A stretch of DNA of 64,000 bases from Oegoconia quadripuncta. Taxonomy: Eukaryota > Arthropoda > Insecta > Lepidoptera > Autostichidae. The stretch covers positions 38,188,778 through 38,252,777 of the forward strand of contig OX438744.1 in the NCBI GenBank assembly GCA_949316235.1, read 5' to 3'. This document shows, in pieces, positions 12,044 to 24,124 of the stretch. Position 1 is the first letter of the stretch. Every line of letters starts with the position of its first letter. The notes under the pieces are model-generated. The model worked only from the letters and a program-made list of their open reading frames with translations. It made no database searches and had not been told where the DNA came from. The position numbers and the translations under genes were made by a program.

Positions 12044-13924
12044 GAGATGTTTTTTGGTGAAGTCCCATAGTCGCTTTTCATACGGCAACCACGGGAAGAG
12101 ACGGGTTGGTTATCTTCTTTTTTCGTGCCGACACCATACAGATTATACAGAAATCATAACGGAATTGACTAACATTTTTGTTGAATGGTCATAAAATAGC
12201 TGCAATGGAAATGGAATGTTTTATTTATTTATTTATTTTTTTATTTTAAGAACACAAACAGTTAAAGCATAATACAAGAAACATATTGGTAAAATAATAA
12301 TTCTTTGACAAACAGTGTCCACAGATAAAATTTTTCAGAAAACATGTTCATTTAACACCACCAGAACTATAACAGACGAATACATCGACATGCCCAAAAA
12401 ATATATTTTTATGTACCTATATGCAATGGATCCCAAAAGTGCACGAACAACCACAGCCCCGGCTTCTCTGTTTTTTTTTTAATCATTTTTTATGTAAATT
12501 ATATTTTATTCTTGTGCAGTAAATTATGAGCATAATACTCGATTCTTGCCATTGTTTTAAATTCGATGTTATTGTTTTAAATTAACAGGGCGACACCCTA
12601 GTTGTAGTCCACTTACACTTTTCACTTCCTATAATCTTAAAGGCCGTGGTTTTGCACATGGATACACTACACTACAATGATTTAGATATAGATGGGTATT
12701 TAGTAATAACATATAAACTTTAAAGAAGCAGAAGAAGAAAAATTCCTTATTGTACACAACTTAAAAATATACACAGTGAAAAATTATTAACATGGTGCAC
12801 GAAGGCGGTCTTATTGCTTGTAGCGATCTCTTCCAGACAACCCTGGCAAAGGAGCTTGATACATAATATTGTGAATACTGTGAATTTTATTGCGTCGGAT
12901 AATATACCTACTTAACCTACGTAACTATTTTCAAAGCAATCGATTAATAACTTCTTTATATTTATGAAAAATTTCACCGATAGCAAATATCAAGACTCAA
13001 TAAACATGATTTAGAAATATAAAGTAGGCATTTGTAATTTTTTTTTTAGAAAATTGTATTAGAACAGAATAGAATACATTTATTTGCAATGATTAGGGTA
13101 AGTAAATTAGTTGGTAAAATAGTATAAATTGTATCACCTAAATCAGCCATATACAATAACATGCAAAATTATAATTAGCCTGTCCTTCATTAAACAATAA
13201 AAATACAAATAAATTTACACAAATTGCATGTCCTTCTTGATTAAATTAATTTTCTAGTTAATTAAGTCACAATTTACAGGAGTAACGTCTTAACAATTTA
13301 TTACAGTTTAATTAAAATATGTCTGCAATTAATTTATAATTATCGATTCAATTCATCGTCAAGCAAATTACATTACATTTTTATTACATATCATTATTAT
13401 TAAAGTCATGTTTAAAATATTCATCAATTGAGTAAAATACACTGTTTAATAAGAATTTAATATAGTCGTTAGGAGATCTTAGCATTATTTACAATGTAAT
13501 GAAGTTCACAGTAGTGGTAAGTTTAATTTAATATTGTAGGATTTTACAACTAAATACCTATACCTACTATACGTAATATTGTTAAACTTAGCTTAGGTAT
13601 ATTCAAGTTATAGTGTTAAATTAAACCAATTTTGTACCACTGTCTATATCTTCGAAATAGTAACCTGTGGATAACGTTCCTGGTTGTACAATGGTCCACA
13701 TCATTTTGTAAAACTAGATTAAGTATATAAATTGTGCAGCTGTTTGTTGTCCTTAATAAAATAAAATAAAATAAAAATAAAGCAAGCTACAGAACGGTTA
13801 GTAAATGCTACTCTATCCTTCCACAAAAAAAAATCAGGAACTTTCGGAAGTTATAGCACAAAAATTACGTATTTTTACTGGACTATTGGCCTTTTCCATT
13901 ACAAAAAAGCCCTAGCAAAAAGGG
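12044..13924. other. No gene; retrotransposon tail relics
   Basis: TTTATTTATTTATTTTTTTA near 12222 and TTGTACACAACTTAAAAATA plus GCGATCTCTTCCAGACAACC (12750-12845) are tail relics of the 39590-39790 type. The remainder is AT-rich. Confidence 0.4.
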
Positions 13925-14352
13925 TGGGGGGGGTCGAAAACAACCATTTCTGGCTGCTGTTGCCTGTAACTGGCCTGTATATACAGAATTACATCTACGC
14001 ATAAGGACTACTTAATTACGTGTATAAGTGAAAATTATTGCTGGCTTTTTTTTTAAGTATAAAAGTACAAATTGAAAATTATTGCTCGCGAATGTGTTCG
14101 CCCAATGCGAACGAAGAGACTACAAGAATGTACAAAGAATGTTGGGGTTTCACACTATACGTCTTTCATTATTGCATCGTGTCACAACTAACACTAAGGT
14201 CGATAATCGCCAAGGTGCAATGCGACACGACCGCCACTCTGACCAGCTGGCGAACTGGCTTACAGTCACAGGCTGACCCCCGATGGAAGACCTCTTGAAG
14301 TTGTATAAATATCGACAGACTAGAAAAATGTTGATATCGCGTTTTAGGATAA
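13925..14352 (+). repeat. R6 repeat, copy 2
   Basis: Blocks in order: GGGGGTCGAAAAC, CTGTAACTGGCCTGTATATA, GCCCAATGCGAACGAAGAGA, GACCAGCTGGCG, GGCTTACAGTCACAGGCTGA and ATCGCGTTTTAGGA. Short frames on both strands are not conserved between copies. Confidence 0.6.
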
Positions 14353-14739
14353 TTATTGTTTACCCTCTTTTGAGGAGAATTATTTGTTATGATAGATGAG
14401 GTAAGGTTAGCGAGCACATTCGATTGCGCTGCTCAAACCCGTTGGAACAAAAAAAGCAACAACGCCATTTTATAAATAAAAAAAAAAAACAAGAAATCTA
14501 TTCCAATTGGCTCAGCGAATTAAGTCGGAAGAGTAATAACCGGGGTCTTGGAGGCAGTAGTGGCGTGCGCAGTGTTTTGTCACAGGGTAGGCATAAAGCA
14601 ATGACAAAAACTCAACTACAAAATATTGACTTTACTCTTATAGTAATTATTAAACACACATCATCCGCATGTACAAAACAAGCTACGAAACAGCTGAACC
14701 GATTTTCATCAAATATGCCTAAGAGGTGCGAGGTGTTCG

Positions 14740-14937
14740 CAAAGACTAGATTCTTCCTCCCTTCCGGCGTCAGTCTTTCCTGAATCCTACAACCTTGGGA
14801 TCTTCAAGAGCAGAGTGAATAGGCATTTACTGAGATCGCGTGCTTCATCTCCGACCACATCGTCACTTTCCATCAGGTGAGATTGTGGTCAAACGCGTAT
14901 CCAGTCAATCATAAAAAAAAAAAAAAAAAAAAAAAAT
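14740..14937 (+). mobile_element. LINE 3' fragment with poly(A) tail
   Basis: One frame reads ESYNLGIFKSRVNRHLLRSR, like the RT C-terminal end at 61195-61407. It is followed by GATTGTGGTCAAACGCGTA and an uninterrupted A run (14911-14936). Confidence 0.5.
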
Positions 14938-14984
14938 TCGTAAATACAATTAGCATTTTGATATCAATTCAGTCGTTGTGACGT

Positions 14985-15138
14985 TGGCTGGCTAGCTACC
15001 ATCATGTTAACTTAAATCTGCCGCCAAACAGCAATGTTAATAGCATTGTTGTGTTCCGGTTGTCAGAGATAAGATAGCCAGTTACCCCAAGTATTTGGGT
15101 TTCCGGGTCAGTACGCTTCCATCTTCGGCCTCATCTTA
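14985..15138 (+). mobile_element. SINE family A internal fragment
   Basis: It covers GGCTAGCTACCATCATG through TCCGGGTCAGTACGCTTCCA and stops at CCTCATCTTA. Head and tail are missing. Confidence 0.6.
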
Positions 15139-15187
15139 TCTGTGCGTTTTAGTTAAATTTATTATTCATATAATATATGTACTTATA

Positions 15188-15312
15188 TTTTCCTCTGATT
15201 GTCAAATCACAAATTGTAACCCATAATCTGTTTAAAAAGAGCAACCCTTGAGTTTCTTGTTCGTTCTTCTCTGAGGAGTCAGCTTTGTGAATGAGCAAGA
15301 GCAAGCAAGTGA
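15188..15312 (+). mobile_element. LINE 3' UTR fragment (right-edge family)
   Basis: It contains AAAAGAGCAACCCTTGAGTT and CGTTCTTCTCTGAGGAGTC, matching the 3' UTR of the 61408-64000 family. Confidence 0.6.
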
Positions 15313-15377
15313 ATGATCGTAAAACGAAAAGGCTTTAGAAAAACGCGTGAACGGGCAATATAATTATACAAAGGGTT

Positions 15378-15533
15378 TTCATGTTAATAGCATTGTTGTG
15401 TTCCGGTTGTCAGAGATAAGATAGCCAGTCCCCCAAATAGGATGGGTCAGTACGCTTTCACTATCGGCCTCATCTTCACTTAACATCAGGTGTGATAGAG
15501 GTCAAGTGCTAACCCGTTGTGCATAAAAAAACT
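15378..15533 (+). mobile_element. SINE family A 3' half
   Basis: It begins ATGTTAATAGCATTGTTGTG and runs to CCCGTTGTGCATAAAAAAA. Confidence 0.62.
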
Positions 15534-15931
15534 AATGCGTTGAGAGAGGGAGCTGTCAGCCCTCTTATCGCCGGAGATGTCGACCAAATGTGTAGATAAC
15601 ACCATACCTTATGGTGGAGTGTGTTCCAACCGAAGCCGAAAGGTTTCAAATTAGAAACAGACATGTTGGCAATGTCGATTGGTACAATAGCATCTTGTCT
15701 CTCCCTAATTCAAAGGAAGCCAGAACTTTATATAAAATTGTTAAGCTAGGTATAAGTAGAAGATAAGGTGTCCTAAGCCTAGATTACCTATGACGGTGGC
15801 TTATGCTGTTATAGATAAAACCCTCTATAAATAAATAAATAAAGATTTTAAAAAATAAGCACCATTCCGAATTTCTTATTTCTATTTTGTTTAGTTTGTA
15901 AATTTAGTATATTTCGCTAATTAATCTATCA

Positions 15932-16372
15932 AAAAGTTTAGGGGGTCGAGCACAATCAATCGACTTTGTTATCTGTAACAGGCCTGTATATACAGAACTA
16001 CTTACATATTTACAATTGTATATAAATGTATCAAATAGAAAATTATTGCTCAGCTATAATGTATATAAAGGTATCAAATGACAATTATTGCTTGCGAAAA
16101 GTTCGCCCAATGCGAACGAAGAGACTACAAGAATGTACAAAGACCATTTAAATTCTTTCCTCTCTAGGTTGTGTAATCCTGCTCCGTGTTTTAATAAATT
16201 AATTAACGACTAAGAGTACGTACCGAGCCAAATAATGCGATACGACCCCGCCACTCTGACCAGCTGGCGAACTGGCTCACAGTCACAGATTGACCCCCGA
16301 TGGCAGACCTCTCAAACTTCATTAAACACCAACACACAAGAAAACTTTGTTAGCGTGTTTTAGAAAATTACC
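15932..16372 (+). repeat. R6 repeat, copy 3
   Basis: It shares AGGGGGTCGAGCAC, TAACAGGCCTGTATATACAG, CGCCCAATGCGAACGAAGAG, CTCTGACCAGCTGGCG, TGACCCCCGATGG and GTTAGCGTGTTTTAG with the other copies. Confidence 0.6.
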
Positions 16373-17109
16373 GTTTACCCTATTTTGAGGATATTGTTAT
16401 TTTCGGCTGAATGATGAATTTGTTAATACCCGCTACATTTTAAAATCTGTTTGATCATCCATCATTCTTGCTTCCTAATACTCCCAAGCAATGGCAGAGG
16501 TGGAATCCCTCCGTTAGTGAAACTTTGTAACAAGGGTTTAAGACGGTTTATTCCGTCCAGTGGCGCCCTTATTGAATAAATTAAGATGTCTTTTTAAATA
16601 CAGAATAAATTTACAGAAAAAATCGCGAAACCTAATAAAATCAATAGGCGAAATAACAAAAGAACGAAACATTTGGGTTCTAATTTCAAAACGATTTGAA
16701 AATGGAATATTTAGGACCAAATTTTGATAAATAAAGTGTCGTTGAATTCCTTATAAGTAGGTGTTATCACAAGTGTAATCTATAATAAATATAAATTGAA
16801 GATTTAGAAAACCCCCGAAAAGCTATGATACGGGAACTTACAGGCAATTTAGGAATTAACTCACTCAATACGCTATTAAATAAAAATTGTAAACTTATTT
16901 TAAATGACAAAATACTTTCCGAAAACGTCCCCTAAAAACACTATGGCTATCTATACTCGAGTATAGTAACTAGAGATATAAGATGCTTGATGAAAATCGG
17001 ATAAGCTGTTGTGGACATATTTAGCTTTTTGTATTGGGATGATTTTCAAAACAGCTTAATAGATTTTCATCAAGCACAGCTTAGATTTCCTCTAGTTTAA
17101 TCTTTAATA

Positions 17110-17514
17110 TTAGGTCCTTACCTATGAAATTGGCGTTTTGTATGAAGAATTTCATTATGACTGTTTTCTCCATACAAACATTTTTGATTTTTATTTGGGA
17201 ACGGCAAATCCACATTTAGCTAAACTTTGTGTGAATTATCGGATAACATTAAGAAGTATAGACAGCGTTAATTTTTAAAAGTAACAGCTTTATAAAAGTT
17301 TCAGCAAATCTAAGAAATGATTATGGGAAGCACATGAATTTTTTATTTATTTTGTGATTTAGCCCAGAACATAAAAAATATTTCATGTGAAACCTTGAAA
17401 TAATATTCCATTTTCCAAATAAAAACAAATTTGGATATAGCTTTGAAAATCGCAGGAATAAATACACATGATTAACGAAGAAAAAAACCTCCAATTTCAT
17501 AGGTAAAGACCCAA
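17110..17514 (-). mobile_element. Mariner-type MITE (TTGGGTCTTTACCTATG ends)
   Basis: 405 bp, flanked by TA on both sides (17108-17109, 17515-17516), with inverted ends TTAGGTCCTTACCTATG and CATAGGTAAAGACCCAA. No transposase frame. It lies in the opposite orientation to the copies at 25234 and 56367. Confidence 0.72.
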
Positions 17515-17589
17515 TATTAAAGAAAATGTACTCAAAACTATGCGCCATGTTGATTTGAAAAGTAAACGAATCGCGGTAGTTCTTATGTT

Positions 17590-17599
17590 GAAGGATAAT

Positions 17600-17634
<35 letters not shown>

Positions 17635-17960
17635 TAGTTTATTGTACACTAATCATAAAAACAGTACAGCAATAAAGAGGATGTACAAAGGTGCAAGCTT
17701 ATCTCTAAAAAGAGATTTCTTCCAGCAAGGCCGTGAGTGACAAGAGTGAGAATTGAAGTGGATAGACATACATACGTGTACAGATTTAATAATAATAAAT
17801 ACCTAATAATAGTAATATAATTATCGTAGCAGGGTTTTAGTTAAATTTTAAATGCTTCCTAACCCAAATGTTGCCTGGAAGAGATCGCTTTTAGTGATAA
17901 GGCCGCCAAATAGTACTTTCCCCTTTTTCTTATTTCTTTTTATGCTTCTTATTGTTGTAC
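17590..17960. repeat. Foldback repeat with TTTATTGTACA / TGTACAATAAA ends
   Basis: The left arm (TTTATTGTACAC with ACAAAGGTGCAAGCTTATCT, 17637-17740) is mirrored by the right arm (TTGCCTGGAAGAGATCGCTT to TTGTACAATAAAG, 17872-17967). It begins with a (TTTA)n run. The same pair of arms occurs at 41080-41480. Confidence 0.5.
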
Positions 17961-18299
17961 AATAAAGAATATTTTGTTTGTTTGTTTGCTAATTCCTAAG
18001 TTCCCTGTATATTTACTTTTGTAAAAGTTCGTGGTATAACGTTGCCTGAACTGAATGTCTTGTCGACGAACGGTCCATCGGAGTAGCGGCTGTCGGCGAA
18101 CGGTTGCGGATTCCCAAAAGAAAGCAAAACAACCGACTTCAATCCCTGGCGGCAATACGCTTTCAAACAAAAAATAAATAAACACAATCGGTTAACAATT
18201 GACGAAAAAACATACAAAAAATATAGTCCAATTGAGAACCTCTGAGAATGAGTGACAAAAATGAATATGAACAGCAAAAATGGCTAGCTGGCAATGTTG

Positions 18300-18790
18300 T
18301 GCAAAAAGTTTGGGGGTCGAGAACTACCAGCCTAGCTGGCAATGTTGTCTGTAACAGTCCTTACACTGAACTACCTTATTCTAAGTACGTATAAACGTAT
18401 AAAAGTGAAAAACGTGAAGGAAATTCGAAGTATGTACAAGAACCGGTCTCTTCTCAGGGTTTTATTACAGTGAAATGCTACCCAAGGAAGTGGCTATCAG
18501 CGATCAATTTCTGGCCTGAAACCACATTCTGCTAAACCCAGCCTTCAGGTCAAGTGGATTCAGGACAGAAGTGGTCTCATTGCGTTGTCCCTTGAATCCT
18601 CCGTTGGTAGTCACAGTCCCAGAGGACTCAAGGGAGATCTTGAGTTAGGATCGACTGACGCAGTCACCATTCTGACCAGCTGGCTGACACACTGGCTTAC
18701 AGTCACAGACTGACCCCCGACGGTATAGTTTTAAGAGTTGTTTTAGTATTGATCGGGAAGAAAATGTCGTTAGCGTGTTTTAGGGATTTG
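18300..18790 (+). repeat. R6 repeat, copy 4
   Basis: It has TTTGGGGGTCGAGAACTACC, AACAGTCCTTACACTGAACT, CAGGGTTTTATTACAG, GACCAGCTGGCTG, GCTTACAGTCACAGACTGAC and CGTTAGCGTGTTTTAGGG. Closest to copy 5. Confidence 0.6.
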
Positions 18791-19599
18791 CGAACTACCT
18801 ACATCCAAGACAATAAAAAAAAACAAACGTGTTATGCCCTCTGTGGTGTAAAGTTCGAATGCACTTTTGGATTTTATACGTCGATAACAAAGCACACAAA
18901 TTGTAACCTAAGAAACTACTTAAAAATGCCCTTTGCGTTTCTTGCTAATTTTTTTTCTCTAGAAGTCTTTTGAAAGCAATAATTGAAAAGTTAACATTTT
19001 TAACGTTTTGAAGTGATTTAACATACATAAAGTCCGTTTTCGTAGGGTTAGGCAGAGACCACAGACTTCGACTTGCTGCGATCCTGCATCTTTTGCTTCA
19101 TTCACTCTCATAAGATACGTCTAGGACATCCCCGATTTGATCATGGTTCCTTCGCCGTGTTCTTCCCCTACCAACACTACCATCCACGTTCGCATCGTAT
19201 ATTTATTTCGCTAGTCTTCTTTCATTCATCCTCTCCACAGACTAACCATCTCAGCAAACCTTTTTCAATCTTTGTCTACGTCTAGTCTGTTTTGTTGTTT
19301 TGAAAGAAAAATACACATAATTAGGCCTCTGTGGTGTGAAGTTTGAATATAATGTTTTTCGAGTGTATGTGTGTCCGTTCCTGTAGTCTAAACGGCTTCA
19401 CCGATTTCGAAGTGCTTGGTGTCGTTAGAATCCTCTTGGTACCCGGAGTGTCACAGGATACATTTTATGGCAAAAAAATCCAAAATGGTGTCCGCAAAAT
19501 ACACAATATGCTTCGGGTTTTTTAAATACTTAAATAGTTATTTATGTTTATCAACTTTTGGACGCTGATGATTTAAGAAAGAGCACTATATCTACTATA

Positions 19600-21403
19600 C
19601 AGGGTGACTTTAAATTGAAGCATAACCTTGTAAGGGGATGTTGCACAGGTCATTTGCAACAACTTTTGTAGGAACACTCATATGCAAAAGTGAACCAACC
19701 TTTTTTTTGGGAATTTTTTTAAAAATATCTATGTGGTAAGCAAAGAAAATTGTAAAAAAAAAATTGTTGAAAATTTCGATAATTTTTCATTTACTGATTA
19801 GTCTCTTACGTTCTAGTTACATGTTAGCATCATCAAATCTACATTATTTGCATTATTCTAGACACAGTGCTGTAAAACCCAAAGAAAATAATAAATAATT
19901 TACTAGTTTTATTACAAAAAACAGCTCGTTTAAAAAAAACTCACTATTACACTTACTCTGCGTATTATAAAAAAAACATCTACATTTCTTAAGCTTTCAA
20001 TTGAGGTATAAAACTCTGGCATAGCTAGTCAAACATCAGAGATATTAGCCAAACAAGGGAACAGGTTGGAATAGCAAAAAATTACAGATTACAATAAAAA
20101 CTAATTTGTGCAAAATGTGACTCACACACTTAGTGGTGACAATTCTACAACACACATTTTAAATTTTATTTAGGTTTACAGTACCACCAGTCCTTATTTT
20201 CTTTTAAAAAGCCAAAAATTAAGAATGTTTTAAACACAAAAGTGTCCGTTTTAAACAAAATTTCACTATAACACTTGCTCTGCGTATTATTAGTAAAAAA
20301 TTTATTTCATAAGCTTTCAAATGAGGTATAAAACCGTGAGTCTAACGGTAAAGGTATTCGCACAGGCGACAAATTAGGGATTGGCTGGACGAAAATTTCC
20401 CAAATAATTGGATCGGCAGAGGAGGACCCATACCTTGGCCAGCTAGAAGCCCAGACCTGACACCCATGGACCATTACGTCTGGGGGCATATGAAAACGTT
20501 GGTGTATGTCGATAACCAGCCAGTCCCAGATATTGAAGAGTTAAGACGACGAATTATTGCAGCAGCTGACCAAATTAGATCCAACCTCAGCTCGGTAGTG
20601 GTAAAAAGCGAATTAAGAAAAAGAATCGAGAATTTGCGTACGAAACGGTGGGAGCCATTTTGAAAATCAGCTGTAATATCCTAGAGGTTAACTGGACAAC
20701 TGTGTGTGTGTATATTGTGTGCGTGTACCAGTAATTAGGTGTCAACTCTACAGTACACACTAAAACATAATTTTATAGCTTTTTATCTATTTTAATACGA
20801 GAGAATACGGATTGGTGGAACTGAAAACCTAAATTAAATTTAAAATGTGTGTTGTAGAATTGTCACCACTAAGTGTGTGAGTCACATTTTGCACAAATTA
20901 GTTTTTATTGTAATCTGTAATTTTTTTGCTATTCCAACCTGTTCCCTTGTTTGGCTAATATCTCTGATGTTTGACTAGCTATGCCAGAGTTTTATACCCC
21001 ATTTGAAAGCTTAAGAAATGTAGATGTTTTTTTTATAATACGCAGAGTAAGTGTAATAGTGAGTTTTTTTTAAACGAGCTGTTTTTTGTAATAAAACTAG
21101 TAAATTATTTATTATTTTCTTTGAGTTTTACAGCACTGTGTCTAGAATAATGCAAATAATGTAGATTTGATGATGCTAACATGTAACTAGAACGTAAGAG
21201 ACTAATCAGTAAATGAAAAATTATCGAAATTTTCAACAATTTTTTTTTTACAATTTTCTTTGCTTACCACATAGATGTTTTTAAAAAAATTCCCAAAAAA
21301 AAGATTGGTTCACTTTTGCATATGAGTGTTCCTACAAAAGTTGTTGCAAATGACCTGTGCAACATCCCCTTACAAGGTTATGCTTCAATTTAAAGTCACC
21401 CTG
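19600..21403 (+). mobile_element. Defective Tc1/mariner-like transposon with ~580-bp terminal inverted repeats
   Basis: It starts CAGGGTGACTTTAAATTG and ends with the reverse complement, flanked by TA (19598-19599, 21404-21405). The left arm to about 20178 is mirrored by about 20828-21403 with only scattered differences. Only the C-terminal part of a transposase lies between the arms. Confidence 0.85.
20352..20663 (+). pseudogene. Truncated mariner-like transposase (C-terminal ~103 codons)
   Basis: The open frame reads RQIRDWLDENFPNNWIGRGG, WPARSPDLTPMDHYVWGHMK and a helical C-terminus ending TKRWEPF. SPDLTPMD with WG is the region of the third catalytic acidic residue in IS630/Tc1/mariner transposases. 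The N-terminal DNA-binding domain and the first two catalytic Asp regions are absent, so the element cannot move on its own. Confidence 0.8.
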
Positions 21404-21929
21404 TATATATTTAAAAAGAGCACCTCTTGAGTTTCTTCCTCATTTTTAAACCCGATTAAATGCGACGTCTGGATGTAATATCAGTACGCGTGGTCCTATT
21501 TCAGTGCGTTTTTTAACCGACTTCAAAAAAAGGAGTTTCTCAATTCGACTGTATTTTTTTCTTAGTTTGTTTATTTTATTTTATTTTATTTTCTTGGGAA
21601 AACCAACAGCTGTTTTACAAATTATCACTTAAACTAAGAAACTGAAAGCCAATTAGAGGTTTCCACTGATAGAACTGATTGTTACGCGATATTTTCATCA
21701 ATTGTTAACCGATTTTGATGATTATTTTTTGTTTGATAGAAATACTGACAAAAATTAAAACTTACTTAGTTGAAAAAGAACTACCAAGAACTAAATATCA
21801 AAATAAATAAAATAAAAAAAATTTACCGCTGATCCACTGACGCGCGCGAAATGTGTAAACACTTTAAACCGCTGACTTTACTTAGTTCAAGATTTCACTC
21901 AAAGTGAGTGACAAAAATTAATATGAATA

Positions 21930-22330
21930 GCAAAAGGTTTGGGGGTCGAGAACTACCAACCGAGCTGGCAACGTCCTCTGTAACAGTCCTTACACTGAAC
22001 TACCTTATCCTACGTATAAAAGTGAAAAACATGAAAGAACACCAAGTATGTACATCGAACCGGGCTCTTCCCAGGGTTTTATTGCAGCTAACTGTTACCC
22101 AAGGAAGGGGCTATCAGAGATCGGGTATCTCGTCTGGATCCACCGATTAGACGGGAGGCAATGAGTGGACTCTGGCGAGGATTGGTCGTGATCTCTGACG
22201 CGGCGCCATTCAGACCAGCTGGCGGACACATTGGCTTACAGTCACAGAGTGACCCCCGATGGTAGACCTCTCAGAATTGGTTATATGTTAATTAGAAAGA
22301 AAATTCTGTTAGCGCGTTTTACGAATTTGT
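21930..22330 (+). repeat. R6 repeat, copy 5
   Basis: It has GGTTTGGGGGTCGAGAACTA, CCAGGGTTTTATTGCAGCTA, CCAAGGAAGGGGCTATCAG, GACCAGCTGGCGG, GTGACCCCCGATGGTAGACC and GTTAGCGCGTTTTACG. Confidence 0.6.
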
Positions 22331-22386
22331 CAATTACCTTCCTCTACACGATAAATAAAAACACAGAGAATGTAACCTTAGAATTT

Positions 22387-22492
22387 TTTTTTATCCACAA
22401 CTGGTTAGCACTTGACCTCAATCACACCTGATGTTAAGTAAAGACCGAAGGTGGTAGCGTACTGACCCGGAAATCCCATCTTATTTGGGACC
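22387..22492 (-). mobile_element. SINE family A 3' fragment
   Basis: Reverse complement of the last ~100 bp: TTAGCACTTGACCTCAATCA and GTAGCGTACTGACCCGGAAA. Confidence 0.55.
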
Positions 22493-24124
22493 TTATAATC
22501 TATCTAAGGGAAAGTACCTATCCTACATATATTTGGCTTTTTGGAGACTATTTAATTTTTAAAAGTAATAGGTACTGCCTTCAAAGATTTTAGGAAATTG
22601 CTTGGTGGGGCATCGAACCGACTAAATGTTGGAAAAATAACAACCCGTATTTTTATGTTGATTGTATTGAGTTTAACAGAGCAGAAATTTTAAAGTCTGT
22701 GTAAGAAGGGTTATTACAGGATAGATGATTATTTAAGCGATAAGGAGGTCTGGTGTTAGCTGGTCGTTATGTTTTTTGCTTTTGTTTTGTAATATGTAAT
22801 ATAAAATGTAATATTACTGTAAAGATGGAAACCAATTGAAAAGATGTGTTGTTGCGGAGTTTCTTGTCGCTTCTTCTCCCTAACCATAACACATTGTAAA
22901 GCGATGTAGTTTAAAAAAAATAACATGATGACTTTCATTATAATTAGCTTTAGGGCTTTTATATTTTTGATTTATGCTGTATTTAAAAATAAATCTTAAT
23001 TTATCCAATGTGCTTTTTGTAATATAATAATCTATTTTGAAAAGCGCAACATATCTTGCTAACAAGCTAACTGAGAAGAACATTTCTCACGGGAAAATTA
23101 CCTTTGAACAAATATTAGCTTAAATATAAAATTTGACTAGGTATTTTAATTTTCCTCGTGTACTGTGAACAAATAAAGAATTTTTGATTTTTTTTTGACA
23201 AACCAAACATTTATAACAATGACATTCAAAATTGATTGATTATATCCTTAGACATAACCAGCTCGTTCGCATGCCAGGCTATTTCACAATTAATAATGAA
23301 ATGTAAAAACTTATATTATAAATAAAAACCTGTTTTTAAAAAAGCAACCCCTCGAGTTCCTTGCTTGTTCTTCTCAGGGGAAAATTGCATTTTGAACAAG
23401 CAGTAGCTTAAAATAAAGCATTTATGACTTTGACATTATAATTTTTATTTTAGTATATACAATTATATATAAATTTCATGACAATTAACCTGTAAAAATA
23501 TAGTAGATGATGGACACGGTAACACTTTCTTGCTCGAATTTCAAGTGTTCGAAAATAAGAAATTTCAATTGCCAGAGTGATTATTTTGTATAACTTTTTT
23601 TCTTATAAACTTATTTTATATATGTTTCATATACTAGAAAAACGGTTAACCGTTTATCAGAACTACTTTTTGATGTTTGACAGATGTTTTACTTACCATA
23701 ATTTAAATTACTAGAATTAGTTTACGTCGAAGTTACTTTTTCTAGACAAATTTTGACCCAGATTTAGTTAAGGTTAGGTTAGGTTAACTTTGTTTGTTAA
23801 TTAGGTTAGGTTGGAAACATGAGAACCGAATCGCTCCGTTTTAGAAATCCATTTATTTATTTTGATTCTTAATAATATTCTGAAAACCAAAACGTCTGGT
23901 ATAGATGCTTCGGCTAAACATTCAGTTGAACATTAAAACATAAGTAAATTTTTAAAAATAACATTTGGTTGTCGTACACTCGAACTTCTGTAAAATGCAT
24001 TTTCGGTGAAATGAAACATATAGAAAACCAAATTATGGGAAACGTTTTCAAACAATTAAAATTCGAAAAAAAAAATTGTGATAGATAACCGACGGACACA
24101 TAACAAGTTTGTATATCATTGGAA
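22493..24124. other. No gene recognised
   Basis: AT-rich with one LINE 3' UTR fragment (23330-23440) and short GGTTAGGTTAGG strings (23769-23813). Confidence 0.35.
23330..23440 (+). mobile_element. Non-LTR retrotransposon 3' UTR fragment
   Basis: It shares CTCGAGTTCCTTGCTTGTTC and CTCAGGGGAAAATTGCATTT with the reversed fragments at 40555-40745 and 42739-42935. Confidence 0.45.

Noticed and set aside
14169..14417. Reverse-strand frame with RGSACDCKPV, also visible in other R6 copies, as a possible peptide gene
   Set aside because: The motif is in different contexts with stops nearby, no shared start or signal peptide, and similarity extends outside the frame; better explained as noncoding repeat conservation.
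23769..23813. Telomere-like GGTTAGG repeats
   Set aside because: Only a few units in two short strings, surrounded by ordinary sequence; chance occurrences are common.
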